From Hoplostethus atlanticus (lineage: Eukaryota; Chordata; Actinopteri; Trachichthyiformes; Trachichthyidae), in assembly GCA_034670405.1 (NCBI GenBank), contig JAXDDX010000087.1, forward strand, positions 434,001 to 498,000: 64,000 nt of DNA, written 5' to 3'. The notes beneath the pieces were generated by a model. That model made no database searches and was not told the origin of the DNA. It was given only the letters and a program-made list of their open reading frames with translations. Made by a program: the position numbers and the translations under genes. Within the stretch, counting starts at the first letter, position 1. Each line of letters begins with the position of its first letter. Below are positions 24,258-36,922 of this stretch, piece after piece.

Positions 24258-26245
24258 TGTTTTAAAAATATTATTTGACTAAAAATGCGTATGAGTTTTT
24301 GATAAATAATGAAACAAAAGAGTCTTTGGTAGAGGACGCAGACTTTTGGACCCCACTGTATATATATATTTTTTTGCTTTCAAAGACAAGAATCCGACCA
24401 ATTACAACCTAGAATAGAATTTTGAATCGCTGCTCATTCAAAGAATAATTCCATCCATTTTCGACCTGGACCCTATTTTCCGTTCATTATATCAATCGAT
24501 TCAGACCAAAATCACGTCAATTGTTTCACTATACCTAGGTGCCGTGGCCCCAAAAGCAAAGTATGTATTGTACTGATAGAAGAAATGCCCTTCTACCCCT
24601 GCTAAATGATGATGCAGCGAGTGCAGAATGAGGCCTATGTACACAGGCAGCTGGCTAGAAATGGACAAAAATAGCATCAAAACTGTATGAGCACGACTTC
24701 ATTTTCATTTACATCTATTAACCGGCATGTGTCATTAGGGTGCTTTTGGGGTTGATGTTTGGAGCGTCTATTGGGCCTATAGGACTCTACTGGAGAGCTG
24801 TGCACCCAGGCAAGCAAGACGTAAACAGCTCTACAGAGAAGCAATTAACAAGATTTTGGTCGGTATGATGGAAAATTATTGTAAAATAAGGTCCAAGTTG
24901 AAAATGGCCAGAATTATCATTTTTAATCATTCTGCTTGACCAGTCAGTCTAAAACAGACTGACCGTGAGCTGGTCTCAAACCCAAAACACCATGGACACA
25001 CAGTAAATGCTCTCACCCACCGATGCACCCTAGCATAAGTGTTTGGGAGGTCTCTAGCCAGTGCTTTATGTGCTGACTTCCAGTGCCACGTTATCTTGCA
25101 TGTGCCTGCCTCGACAGGACTCCCATGTCACGCTGGCCATGCTTCATAAAGATAAACTGAACAGAATAGTGCTTACGGCTGGCTTTTCCTTGAGTGGAAT
25201 CCTGCTACTAGGGAGACTGTCAAGGAAATTAACAGTTTGCCCCCTTCTGTTTTACAAGAAGAGGCCAGCAGGCTGACCACCGTAACCAAACTCTAAATGA
25301 AAGAAGACTCCAATTTACGGGCCGATGTCCACTTAAGGCACTGTGTGCGGACACAGCAGCAAGGACCTTATGAGGCCATCCATCCCCTGACACGGTCAGA
25401 CAACAAATGTGCACATACATGCATTTCCTCCATATAGAGTGGAAATCACTAACGTGTGCACACACACACTGTGACACGGCCCAAAGCTGCTTATACAACA
25501 CATGCCTTCACAGCTCCCATCGGCAGCTATATGCAGCTTTACTAGGGTGTAATTCATTTGGGACAACAAATAAAATCTGTCGCAGCCTAGCAGCTCCTCC
25601 GAGGTGCATGTATCAAAAACAATCAAATGAATGAAAACAATTCTGCAACTTTTTTTTTTTTTTTTTTTTATAAATGGGTTTTTGACCTCAAATTGAATTT
25701 AAGACCAATTTAACAACCGCAATAAAGAAACAAAAATCTGTCAAAAACAAGTCAATTTCTGATTCAACATAGCTAGTGAAAGTTCTGAAACTATAAATGG
25801 GCAGTATACATCATCTAACTGTAGTTAGTAAAGCAGATGCATTACCCCAGTCCTGTATTAATCTAAGAGTGGACATGCATGTGGAAGCGCAAGTAATGTG
25901 ATACAACACAAGAAAATAAAAACAGACACTATTCACAATTTACATCTTTTGGTGAAAATACACAATTTACAGTATTTGCCTGATTTGGTTTGCCTTTCTT
26001 TCCAACTATGGCTCAAGCAAATATCACCAAATGTGAATCATTTAGTAATACCTCTACCTGATTGCGTATTTGCATCAAACTTAAACTTAATTTTATCACC
26101 ATGTAATTGTTTTTTAATTAAGATCCGAATTATTGTAATTAGTATCTTTAAAGGCTATAAATGTAGGTGGTTTTAGCCTTCTTCAGACTTTTTAAAAAAG
26201 GACCCTTGGATACCCTGTGGCAGAAAATTATTTATAGGTAAAACA

Positions 26246-26246
<1 letters not shown>

Positions 26247-26279
<33 letters not shown>
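26247..26279 (+). repeat. (TG)n microsatellite
   Basis: About 16 uninterrupted TG units deep in ttc27 intron 5. Confidence 0.95.
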
Positions 26280-26280
<1 letters not shown>

Positions 26281-26510
26281 AATCACTGAGCACAGGATAT
26301 CCATTAGGAGAGAAGATCCTTTATGGGCATGGGAGGTCTCTCTTGACCCAAGAGGAGGTCATTCAAATTTCCCTAAAATGAAGAAAGTTCACCTGAAAAG
26401 ACTTTACCAAATGGAATGAATGAGGAAGGAAATGTCATTTAGAGGTTTGATTAGGTTGTAATGCTCTTGACTCGAATATGGGTTTCTATGTACTTAAAAG
26501 GGTCGAACCC

Positions 26511-27228
26511 CTATAGAGTGGTGCAGGAATGAGTCCTAAAACCAGGAAATGAGTTAGCATTTTTGCACTTCTGGTTCCCTCGTCTCGAAGTCAATGAGTT
26601 TTTTGAATTGGTTTTTGGTTAGATGCCTGAAATAAGGTCTGTGGTTAACACAAGCTTAAGAGGTTTTGACGTTTTGTTCTACGAGATCAAATATGTCAGT
26701 AAATACCCCACTCGTGAATTTTGAAGCTTTTACGTTTCTTAAAAAAGGCGGTTGCTAACAAGTGGCTAAATGAGACCACAGAGGTTGTCGGGGACATTAA
26801 ACGCCATCACGCCGAACATGGTAACTCATCTACTCACTAGTCCGCCTTTACAGCCTCTAGTTGTGTTTATACTCGCGCTCTTCCAAACTATTCTAACTCA
26901 AACTTTCCAACTTGTAGATTTATCAATTTATCGTATTTTTAGTGGTGGTGACGTTGAAGTCATGTGACCGTGGTATAGTTCGTTTATAGCCTAACGTTAG
27001 CTTTTTACTTCTGGCGATTGCATTTACCCTCCAAAAAAGTGGTCTTCATTTGTGAAGATTATCTTGCTGAACAAAACGTGTAAGTATCATAAACTTTTGT
27101 TTGCACAGAGCTTATTTTCTGCAATAATCCAAAGGATAAATCCCATTGGCTTTTTGTCGAGGGAACCAGGGCGATGCTAACTTCCGGGTTGGCCTACAAA
27201 AATACGTCATCCCTGCACCACTCTATAG
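26511..27228. mobile_element. 718-bp DNA transposon with CTATAGAGTGGTGCAGG ends
   Basis: The left terminus CTATAGAGTGGTGCAGGAAT is inverted at the right as TCATCCCTGCACCACTCTATAG. Related GGTTCCCTCG and CGAGGGAACC words occur inside each end, showing a longer imperfect terminal repeat. No transposase. I do not recognise the superfamily; the outermost CTATAG makes the target duplication ambiguous. Confidence 0.65.
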
Positions 27229-28309
27229 TGCCTCCTATACCAGCTGACAGCTTGTATTTCCGGGGACCCAGAAATACAAGGTACATTCACCAATAGCTAT
27301 TTTTAAACAGTGTTAAAGTGTTTTAGGGTGGATTTTTCCTTTAAAAAAAATAATAAAAAAGTAAAAGTAATTAAGTAATTTATATGACTTATTAACCTCT
27401 CTCATCGACCAGTAGGAATTGCAACTACATCTACAGGTTTCTATGGTGGCCTTGCGGATGATGCCCTTGTTCACAGCTCGCAACGCTGAGAAAAGGATAG
27501 CAAATCAATAGGAATTCGGTTTTCCCTCCCTTCTTCCTTCTCTCCCTCCATCCCAACCCTAACCCTATCAAGACCCCACAGACATAAACCTAATCTTAAA
27601 CCTAATCTTAACCCCCAAAACCTAATCCTGAACTAGCCCCTTGAAGAAGTTAGGACCGTCTAAAACACACACACACTACCACAGCTGACAAGAGCAGGCT
27701 CTGTGGTGAGGTGCTCTCTATCATCATATAATCATCTGCCAGCCAGAAGCGCGGTGACTTCATTCCCTCTTCAAAACTCCATGGGCCATCAGACATGGCA
27801 GCTGCGTCGTTTCTCAGCTAAACTCTACTCTCTGTGTTCACACAGACACACACACACACACGCCTCTTCACAGTGCGTTGACATGCACTGGCCCTCAACT
27901 AGGTCATCTAACTCTTGCGAGGAGACCAATGTGGCGGAGATGGCCTCAGTGATACAAGCATTCATCTGACCTTTTTTTTTGTAATGCCAAAAGACTCTTA
28001 ATGGCTGGGTCTAGAATTTTGACTGTGATACCAATACTAAGTTTAAGTAATGTGCTACCACACCTGACCTGGAAAGCTTTTCCACAGGGGTTTTGATGTC
28101 GGTTGGGTGTCGGTCTTAGTCTGCTCTATAAGAGACATAGTTCCGTATTTGGCAACCAGTTTAGGTAGACTGGGATCAAGATCAAGAGGTGGTAGACTGT
28201 TGACACTGTTGAATGTTTCAGCTGCAGTCCACTGTCTATTACAATCCTTTTTTTAACTATTCCAATCTGTATATGTATGCCCTCTGGAGGTCAAAGTATT
28301 GAACATGTA

Positions 28310-28685
28310 TAAAATGAAATATCGAAGGCTGATGCCGATAAGAATTTCTTTGCATTGAAACTTCCGACAGCTGATATTTGTGATATTCAGCACGGAAAAT
28401 TTTCATTCAAAAGAATAAATCCACAAAATTCCAAGTATTCAGTGTTTCCCCTAGAATTGTATTCTTGGCAGGATGGGAAAGCCCCTGAAACAGCATTTAG
28501 ACAATGATGGTACATTTAAGTGGGTTAGCAGCTCCTTTTACAGACTGACACCCCTGGCGCTGTTGAGTAAAATCCTCCCACACAACACTAGACTGATTGG
28601 GGTGTGGGGGTTGGCGGGTAACTTCCAGGGAGTAACTTCCATCATATGGACGGTGGACGACACAGACAGGTAGATATCTGATTTT
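28310..28685 (+). repeat. Dispersed hAT-like repeat, GCCGATA family, copy A
   Basis: Contains GGCTGATGCCGATAAG and then GTGTTTCCCCTAGAATTGTA followed by CCTGAAACAGCATTTAGAC. The same order of words occurs at 44885-45300 (same strand) and inverted at 31675-32065, with partial copies near 36525-36620 and 43915-44000. It carries no coding capacity. Confidence 0.65.
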
Positions 28686-29331
28686 TAATTATAAAAAGAT
28701 CAGCCAATACTCATTCATATCAAAAAGTAGCACTGAGAATGTAATCATGTCTGCTGTTTTCATCACACCACACCCTGTAGGGCTTGGCAAAGGTCATAGT
28801 CATGGTCAGGTGAATTGGTTTTGTGAGGCATTTTTTCCACAGTTAGATGTGTGCAGGTTCAACTTAAACCTTTTTTAAGACTTTTAAAAAAAGAACCTGT
28901 AGACACTAGGTCTACAGGTACATGTTACTATTTTACCAATTCCATTTTTGTATTCTCCTTCGATGCTCATTTGCCAATTCTTTATAGATTTTCGTATCAC
29001 CTATTACATAAACTGTCAGGGGGAAAAAACTACATACGGGTTTAATGGAGTGCTCGAATGTCAAAATACGTTATTTGTTTGCAATCAATGGCACACCGCG
29101 AGGCCCAAAAGTCTATTGCACAGCAGGCTGAACAAACACTACCAAGCTGAGCAACAGCCTCTTAGTACCGATAAGAGGAATCAATAGTACGGGAGAAAAT
29201 GACAGTACAGAAAATGGAACCAGTTCCCGATACTCGATGGCTCCACTGTGGTACAGCTTTCTCAACTCATGTCAGATGGGTACAGCTGAGGTGTGCGGTA
29301 TGCATTTGTGTGTGTGTGTGTCTCCACTGAC

Positions 29332-29434
29332 CTCTCTCCATACTGCTATGGGCCAAGCTGAGGAGCTGTGAAGAGCGCGCCTCCAAGATCTGCTGGTGGA
29401 GGTTTATGTAGCGCAGGGTCCACCAGGGTAGGAG
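29332..29434 (-). CDS. ttc27: ttc27 coding exon 5 (residues 181-214)
   Basis: The acceptor is CTGTGTGTAG/CTCCTACC and the donor is GAGAGAG/GTCAGT. The 103-nt exon enters in phase 0 and ends in phase 1. The peptide starts LLPWWTLRYINLHQQILEAR, aligning with the [20 protein letters not shown] segment of human TTC27. The frame is fixed by the neighbouring exons. The start of the downstream intron carries a short CA run (GACACACACACACAC), a typical hnRNP L target. Confidence 0.92.
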
Positions 29435-30599
29435 CTACACACAGCAGAGAAACAAGTGAGAATATGAGAGTGTAAAGGACAACACTATTCAGTCCATAAA
29501 TCAAATGCAAAGAAGATAAGATGTAGATATTATACATTATCAACATAAAATGCAACGGTGCCAATAATCTTGGCCAGAACTCTATGTGGAAATGTTGTAA
29601 AATACATTGCAGTATATTCCTGCAAAAGTGAACCGTTCATAAAATACCCTGACAATCAGTGACTTCCCCCAGAGAGTTTATCAAATTCTAGGGAATACAC
29701 CTCTCAAATTCCATCATATTCCAGAAATTCCATGGACCAGTGGGAAGGGCTGGTAGGCCCACACAATTGACCAAAACAAGGAAAGAGTGTGTTAAAGAGC
29801 ATTACAAAAACACTCAACATACTGCTAGGCCAGAAAGTACATGCCAAAATCTGTTAGGTAAATATACAAGACGCTGCTGTTGAGGCCTCTTTAGCACCAA
29901 TAAAACACCAACATCTACAGCGCTGAGCTGAGCTGGAACTAAGTGCTGACCAAGCCTTAAAAATAGCCAACTCCTTTGCTTTTTCAGCCTCGTGTCTGAC
30001 CAGAACACAAAGTGGCAGGGACAAAAAAAATGAATGGCTTGCAGCTATCTGAGGGACTTTCTCTCCCTCTTACCCCACCACCCCCCTTTCCCCTTATGCC
30101 TCCCCCCCCTCCATTCATTCGTTCAGCGTTGGGAGGCCGGCAGTGAACCATGTTAAAAGCCTATTTGCGTGTCAGGAAGGATATCTCCCGCCTCATTTCC
30201 AATGCAAGACGACCCGGTACTCCGGCCCGTCGCACTCACGTGACCGTGTACATACACGTATTCAATCTGTCAGTATGCGGGCACACACACACACCTGTCT
30301 CATCAGTGGCGGACAGTGTGCAGATTGGTGGTGCTCCCCCCTCTCTCCTCCCATATTTGCTGTTGTGCGACAGGGTGGAAGCGGCTGCCAGAACGGGGTG
30401 TAATATGGATGAACACAGGGTACAGGAGAGGTGGAGGAATGGGTGGAAAATATTATGTGGAAGGAGTGGTGGAGTGGTTTAGCGTCAGCGGACGGCGTGC
30501 CCTTGAGCTAGTCAACCCCAACTCCCCGATGCTTAGTGGAAAAAGATGTTGGAATTAATTCCACTATATTCCATTAGCATTTAAAAGGCTAAGGATGGT

Positions 30600-30935
30600 G
30601 GGGAGCTGAGGTGCCCGGCTGTTCACACCAAGCATGTCTGAAGCGTTTACTCCTTTAGTTCAAATTTAGCCGTGTGACAACAATGCCAGTCGAACTCCGG
30701 CACCAAATAACGTCTCGGTGCTCTTCTAAGCCATCTGCAACGCTGTTCATTAAGAGTGAGAACACAATCTGAACTGATTACAGGATACAACCCCAAAACA
30801 AGGTTTTATGGGTATAAAGGAGCCGGGTGTTGACATCTGATAGCCAGGTCACTCATCCTAGGACAAAATGAACTGAGGACAAACTGCAGTCTGTACTGAT
30901 GCTCACATTCAGCTATTTCTTCATCTGTCCATCAT
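30600..30935 (+). repeat. Dispersed repeat, TTCACACCAAGC family, copy 2
   Basis: Begins GTTCACACCAAGCATGTCTG, includes CATTAAGAGTGAGAACA, CAAGGTTTTATGGGTA and TCACATTCAGCTATTT. The same words in the same order occur at 39970-40290 and, partly, at 7930-8110. It is a non-coding, probably MITE-type, family that I cannot name. Confidence 0.65.
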
Positions 30936-31674
30936 GTTTACCTAAGTTACCTAAGTTAAAGGGCCTGGAATCTGATTTATTTTTATTTCTTTTTTTTTTT
31001 ATTTCTTTTTTTATCCTGACATTTCTGAACTGGCAGGATGACAGGTTACCAAAACCCTGTGCAATAAACAAGGTACTTGTGATGTGACTTGTTTACAAGC
31101 CCTGGTTCACATGTAATTGGCAAACCTAAACCTAAATGTATGTTTGGGTTCACCAACTTTCTCCTCCGTACCCAGAGTTCTCTGGAAAGCCTTTTGTCTG
31201 ATGGCTGGAGCTGCCCGTATCTCTTTGGATGATTACATGGATGAGCACAGCTTTGGTCAGTTATTTGCGGATGGACAGCCATAAATGTGTGATCCTGAAT
31301 ACAAAATTGAGGTGAAGAGAGCAGGATGCCTTGGCACAAGCAGCTAACCAACCTCTACCTGCTGTTGCTTGCGATCCGACCCAAGAACCACCGTGAGCTA
31401 ACAGAGAGCAGTGCTGTCAGACAGAGGAAGCATGTGTCTGGACTGTGCGCAGCCATTTCTGTCAGCCATAGCCAATAGGAATGGACACGAGCTATAGCAA
31501 TAGTTTACTTACGCTATGCTAACCTGAGTGAGGAGACGTAGCAAACTACACTATATCAAAAGGCTGTCATCTGTTATGTCGTGATTGGTGATACTTAGCT
31601 GGGGCGAGATACATGCTGCAGTTAGTCAAATCGTTTGATGGGGAATGTTCCTTTGAATGTCATCACTAGGGTTA

Positions 31675-32065
31675 GACTGATGTATCAGACAGATACTGGC
31701 CTTTTATTAAGAAATAGATGGTCCACCTCTGATATGATGGAAATGATATAGTTTGATTACGTATTTATTATACATTTGATCAATACTACTATTCGTTTAT
31801 GGGAAGCCCTTAACACAAAATTATTCTAATGAGACATTTTGAACAGAGTATGTTCTATTATTACTGTCCTGGGTTTCAATGGAGAGTTTTAGAGCTCCTG
31901 GTCTAAATACTGTTTCAGAGGCTTTTCCACCCTCTCAAGAATAAAATTCTGGGGCAAACACTGAATACTTGGAACTTGTTTTGACATGAAAAGGGTCAAA
32001 CTAATAAGCCTATCCAAATAATCCAAATCATACTGATACTGGCCTTGAAAACTTTTGGACATCAC
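31675..32065 (-). repeat. Dispersed hAT-like repeat, GCCGATA family, inverted copy
   Basis: GTCTAAATACTGTTTCAGAG followed by AGAATAAAATTCTGGGGCAAACACT is the reverse complement of the core at 28455-28500. GATACTGGCC words mark both ends. Confidence 0.6.
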
Positions 32066-35000
32066 AGGCTGTCCATATATGTTGTTATATCATACATACA
32101 TATCATATATTGTGGAAGAAAATACTATGTACCTATGTTTTCTTTAGAATACTGTTATTCATGTGTTCATGTTAAGAAATACTGACTGAGCATAATGCCT
32201 CCCTTATCACGGTGCTCTTCAATTATTAGTTTCTGGGCCCCTTTTACCATCACAAGAGTTTACTCCCAGTTCTTCCTGATCCTCATCAGATATCTGGGTA
32301 TCCTCGAACTGGCTGGTCTGCGTGTGAAACTGTCACAGTTGCCCAGAAATGTGCGAGTTACAGTCCGTAAGCTCATGAGGGGTTACCGAGCTGGAACCTG
32401 AGACGTTACACCTCTTTATGTACGTTAACCACACTCTCCCTATAAAGGTTGTGCACACTTACCATATTGTTGATGACTGGCATAACACTTGCTGTGTCTG
32501 TATCTCTTCCCATGATCATGCTTTTTATATTAAAAAGACATTTGATGCAAGGGAAACTGTCTGAGAGAAGAATTTATTCAACATATATAGTTAGGCTACC
32601 TATAATATGAGTAAATGCATTCGTGTACCAGCTTGTGTTCACGTGGGAGTGCTGATTGATGTTTTACATCACATTGATATTCCATAACCTACTCCATACA
32701 CTCATTTTTATTCATTTATCCGTCTATCCATTTATCTTTCCATGTTTTGCATTCCACCCTGCTACTGCCACAGCTTTGTATTCCACAAAGAAAACTAGAG
32801 TGAAATTAATTTATTGACATGCCAAGATATGAGCAGTGACAAGAGAGGCAGGAAGCTAGAAAGCAAGGCTTTGTCTATGTGTGTGTAGGTAAATACATAA
32901 ATTGTTCAATTGATAAGCAAGCCGGCAGACAATAGAGGCTCAGCAGTCAGGTTGCAAAATCTATCATTGGAGAATTGGCTGTTGACAAATAATGTCTGAA
33001 TATTTAACGAGAGATACCTGAAAAAAAGATTGCGGTGGTGTGGGTGTCAACCCATTAATTTACGTGATAAGTGAATAGTGTGATCAGGTAGATTTGTTTC
33101 CAAATGTAGCTTACTGTGACTCAGTAAACTGTCTTGTCTTCAGCCCTAGTCTCTACTCCAAAACACTCTGAGTTGGAGCTGGAGAAGAGTCAGCTCAGTC
33201 AACCTGAACAAACTGTTGGGTTTTGGCTAATGTAATTTCTGGCTAATTTAGCAAAACACACTACTGGATGTTGCATGTTACGGTTATCGAACTACTAGCC
33301 ATGCTAGCTACTACTAGATATGTTACCTAGTGTACAAATCAGATGTATTTACAACAAGTCAGTGATGGTTAGCTGACTAGATACGGTTATCTATCTAATT
33401 TAGCTAACTAAAAAAGCTGAGATCAAAAACACACAATGGATCCCATGTATCAGTTATGAGACGATCAGTTCACGATCAGTCAAGTCAAAATCAGCACAGA
33501 AATTAACTGTCTATTCAATATTGTTGATATGGTCAAGTTGTACATTTAGGCTTTGGACGGTAGGGTTAGAAATACAGGCGTTCTCAGCCATTGTTGCCGA
33601 AGAGCTGAGGACCTCCAATACGGCTCACACAAGGCACGTTAGAATCACATGAAAGGCCTCTATAAGATGGTACATTTCCCAGAGTGTGCGTAGGCCTGTG
33701 CACGCTTGTTGTGACGTGGCATGGAATGGTGATTATGGCATGCCTTCAAGCACCCTGGACAAAAAAGGACCTTGCCAATGTTTGACAATGTCACATTGAA
33801 AATGACAAATATTGTCTGTGTGTATATCAGAGTAGATTCAATTCTGTCAAATCAAGAAGTACATTTTCTTCAAGATCGAAATATTAAAACACATCTGACA
33901 TGAGGTTGACATATCCAATCTATGAAGAAACTAGAAGGCACTTGGAGAGTGCAGAACCTCCGCCAACGCTGAACAATTCTCCAACTTGCCGTTACACCCA
34001 AAGACATCATTCCAATCACTTAAATGTTAAGCTAAATTGATTTCTTGACTCTGAAAACATAACCATAGCATTTGAAATAAAGTCTCAATTTCTGTTGGTT
34101 TCATAGTTACAAAACGATAATCATCTAATGGCGGAAATCCCAGATCACCAGTGAAACACCAAATTGGAAATCCGTTCAGAAGTATTTGAGCATTTACCAA
34201 ACCACAGGGTTTGAGGTTATAATTCTTTGTGCCATAATCCAGGGTGAGCATTCACACAGAAGACCAATTCAGCTGTTAGTAAGAATGATGCACTAACCCA
34301 CAAATGGTGACTGTAGAGGACATCAGGCTATGCTGTCAACCTTCTCGACACCCACTCTCAACATACAACTAAAACTGTCTACACTACCCTGTACCCATGC
34401 TTTGGCTTATCCCCAATTCCCAACATTACTCAATAATTTCTGAACTTGTTATTGATTTCAACAACAACAGGCTAACACTATGTCTGGCCTTCAGTTAGTG
34501 CTCACTATTTCCTGTGTGATTATCAACTTTTCCCCCAAATCTACTACTATTTTCCAATCTCTACCCACCCTTAGCCTACAATATGCCTGCCCAGAGATTC
34601 TTTCTTTCCTAGACTTTTCTTCCTCACAGATAAAACCAATTGTACCATCTTCCTTCCAGACAGATAAATTGATTTCTACCCGTTTGCTCTCACTTGCTGC
34701 TGCTAGACACCTCTTGGTTATGTTGCCAGGTGTATCAGGCTCCTCTTGCATCCTGACAAAATATGTCTCAGAGTAGCTACACCTGAACATCAGGGACAGC
34801 AGGGTCCTCCCCTACCCATTGACTGAGATTTTGGGGAGGTGGCAGTACATCGGAAGCTGCACCTATAATGAATCTAAGTCTGTTTGCCTCCATACCACAC
34901 AACTCCCTCCGGCCACGTTTCTTCCTCTCTACTCATTTCCCAATTCAACCACTGACCACTGACTGAGCACACCTTGCTGCTTAATGTGGTCCACAACCAT

Positions 35001-35332
35001 CTAGATGGAGTTGCTTTACTCAGGGTTTGACAATAAGGTAAAAGGAAAAGACAATTGCTGCAATTCTGGGTGGAAAATGACAAATCAATCCACGCAACGT
35101 ACTGTAGAGCACACCTTAAATGATGTAACATTATGAAATAAGCATAACCCCCCCCAATCCCACAAAAGCTTAATGGACTACTACACCAATTACAATGCTT
35201 ACAATTAATACATCTTAACCTAAAGAAATGTTTGATACATCTAAATAACACAGCTCATCTTTAGCATGAAAACAGTCATCTTTTAACAACTAAGTTGACT
35301 AACAGGACAATCTCTCAAAAACTATATTCTGT

Positions 35333-35339
35333 GGGGGGG

Positions 35340-35400
<61 letters not shown>
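35333..35400. repeat. (GA)n microsatellite with G10 run at ttc27 exon 4 donor
   Basis: Ten G at 35333-35342, then TG and about 28 GA units (35344-35400). On the ttc27 strand this reads GTAA(CT)n, then A, C10 and ACAG, so the array starts at position +5 of intron 4. Confidence 0.95.
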
Positions 35401-35402
<2 letters not shown>

Positions 35403-35404
35403 AC

Positions 35405-35539
35405 CTGCAGGCTGTCCATCTTAGAGGAGCAGTTGATCAGGATGACCCTGGCCAGGAGGAGCAGGAAGGGGTTGGCCACCAGGCTGTACACCGACTCTCC
35501 GTCCAGGAGGAGGCTTCTGTGGAGATCCTCAGTCAGGCC
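35405..35539 (-). CDS. ttc27: ttc27 coding exon 4 (residues 136-180)
   Basis: The acceptor is CAGCCCCAG/GGCCTG and the donor is CTGCAG/GTAACT. The 135-nt exon is in phase 0 at both ends, so it encodes exactly 45 residues. It contains LLLDGESVYSLVANP and LLLLARVILINC, matching the LTLDGESIYSL...LLLLARIILVN core of TTC27. The intron directly after the donor is a long (CT) array followed by ten C and then ACAG, described separately. Because the exon is symmetric, skipping it would keep the reading frame. Confidence 0.95.
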
Positions 35540-36283
35540 CTGGGGCTGGGAGAGATATGGAGGATTGGGCCTGGTCATCTCTCTTGACAAGTGAAATTCA
35601 TCTGTTTCTGTGTTTCTTTGCACGCCCTCTTCATGCTGCGATCCATTATGTTCTCATATTACTATTACTTAACATGTTCTAGTGTTGAAACCCAATTTTA
35701 CTATATTCTTATTCTATTTTCATTGGTGTATCCTGTTATTATTGGCTGCTGCAATGACCCAATTTCACTACAATCAATGCCAGCTTGAAAAAAAATTCCA
35801 TACGAATTTGATTTTCCATTGTATTTAACTTTTGTGCTCTATTCCCAAGATGAATTATATTTAAATAACTCTGCAGCATCAGTCTTCCCTCTCCCCTTTA
35901 CGGTCACACGTGTATGGAGGACCTGCGCTTACAACACGGCCTCCTTCATGTGACAACACCGATAAATCATCGCCTCTAAAGGAAATTCTCCGACAAGAGA
36001 AATGGCCCTCTTCCACGGTGTAATGGCGGTGTGAAGTGCACCAAACGGCTCTAGGCGCCGCGGTGTCAAGAGGAAGCGATCTCCCCAACCCGGCGTAATT
36101 GGGACTCCAGAGACGCTTCATTACTGGGCACTCCTCTACCATGCCCCGTCTACAGGTCTCTCCGGTTCTGCCATGGCTCCGCTGACTTCATACAGCCTCA
36201 TTACCCAGAGTAAAGGGCACCAAGGGGTCACCTGCTCACATCATTCATCACACTGTGTCAGATTGTGACCACGCTGTGCCATT

Positions 36284-36285
<2 letters not shown>

Positions 36286-36319
<34 letters not shown>
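36286..36319 (+). repeat. (CA)n microsatellite
   Basis: About 17 CA units in ttc27 intron 3. Confidence 0.95.
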
Positions 36320-36321
<2 letters not shown>

Positions 36322-36820
36322 TATCGAGACCCAAACAACCAGCGAGGTTTAGAAAATGGCTTCTCCTGATGATAGGAGTCTACAACGTTTGATTCCCGAC
36401 AAACATACCCTCAAGGTCGGCTGCGGGTGAGGGGCTGACCAAATATGGATTCTTCTGACTGCTCGAAAGAGAAAAATCACTCAAATACAAAGAAAAAAAA
36501 TTCACTGTGACAAATAGCGCTGAATAGATTTGGGCTTTTTGAAGGCTGATGCCGATACTTCTGGACTGACGCTGTCAACAGCCAATATTTTGTGTTGATA
36601 TTCACTAGCTTTAAATTTGACCATTTTGGTTGCAAATGCAACCAAAATTGAAACTGCGTAACCTGAAGCGCCATAGCCCACTGAGCCACCAGAACGTCCC
36701 CGAGAAGAAAACAATTTAGCCAGAATTTAGAAAAATTTAAGTTTCTTTTGGGGGATCCCTTTGCCTTTTAGGGCCGCCAGAGTTTTCAATATAGAGCATA
36801 TGTTTTCTTTGCTGGCCAAA

Positions 36821-36851
<31 letters not shown>

Positions 36852-36922
36852 GTAATATAAAATACTCATTTGATTTTCCCTATCTTTAGTGTTGCAAAAT
36901 TAATAATCGTAAAACTGTGAAC

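Larger units (their letters stand above)
14645..29331. other. ttc27 intron 5
   Basis: The largest intron, 14.7 kb. Recognisable pieces are a LINE at 16040-16795, a Tc1 relic at 18729-19283, an RT scrap at 19995-20340, the inverted repeat at 20589-20826, an LTR-like end, MITEs at 23158-23508 and 26511-27228, a SINE at 24134-24257, a mariner-type end near 24330-24355 and a (TG)n at 26247-26279. Stretches 14750-16000, 17000-18700, 21070-23100 and 24400-26200 show no coding signal and no repeat I can name. 21480-21600 contains an ATGCAAAT octamer in balanced-composition, possibly conserved sequence. Confidence 0.6.
29435..35404. other. ttc27 intron 4
   Basis: A 6-kb intron. It begins, directly after the exon 4 donor, with a long CT array. 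It also holds dispersed-repeat copies at 30600-30935 and 31675-32065. Open frames at 30143-30482 and 34480-34790 show no family resemblance. Bases 33930-34010 have a CACTTGGAGAGTGCAG-type repeat scrap. The rest is unclassified. Confidence 0.6.

Noticed and set aside
34480..34790. Overlapping ~98-codon open frames on both strands
   Set aside because: Neither peptide resembles a known family; no exon phasing with ttc27.
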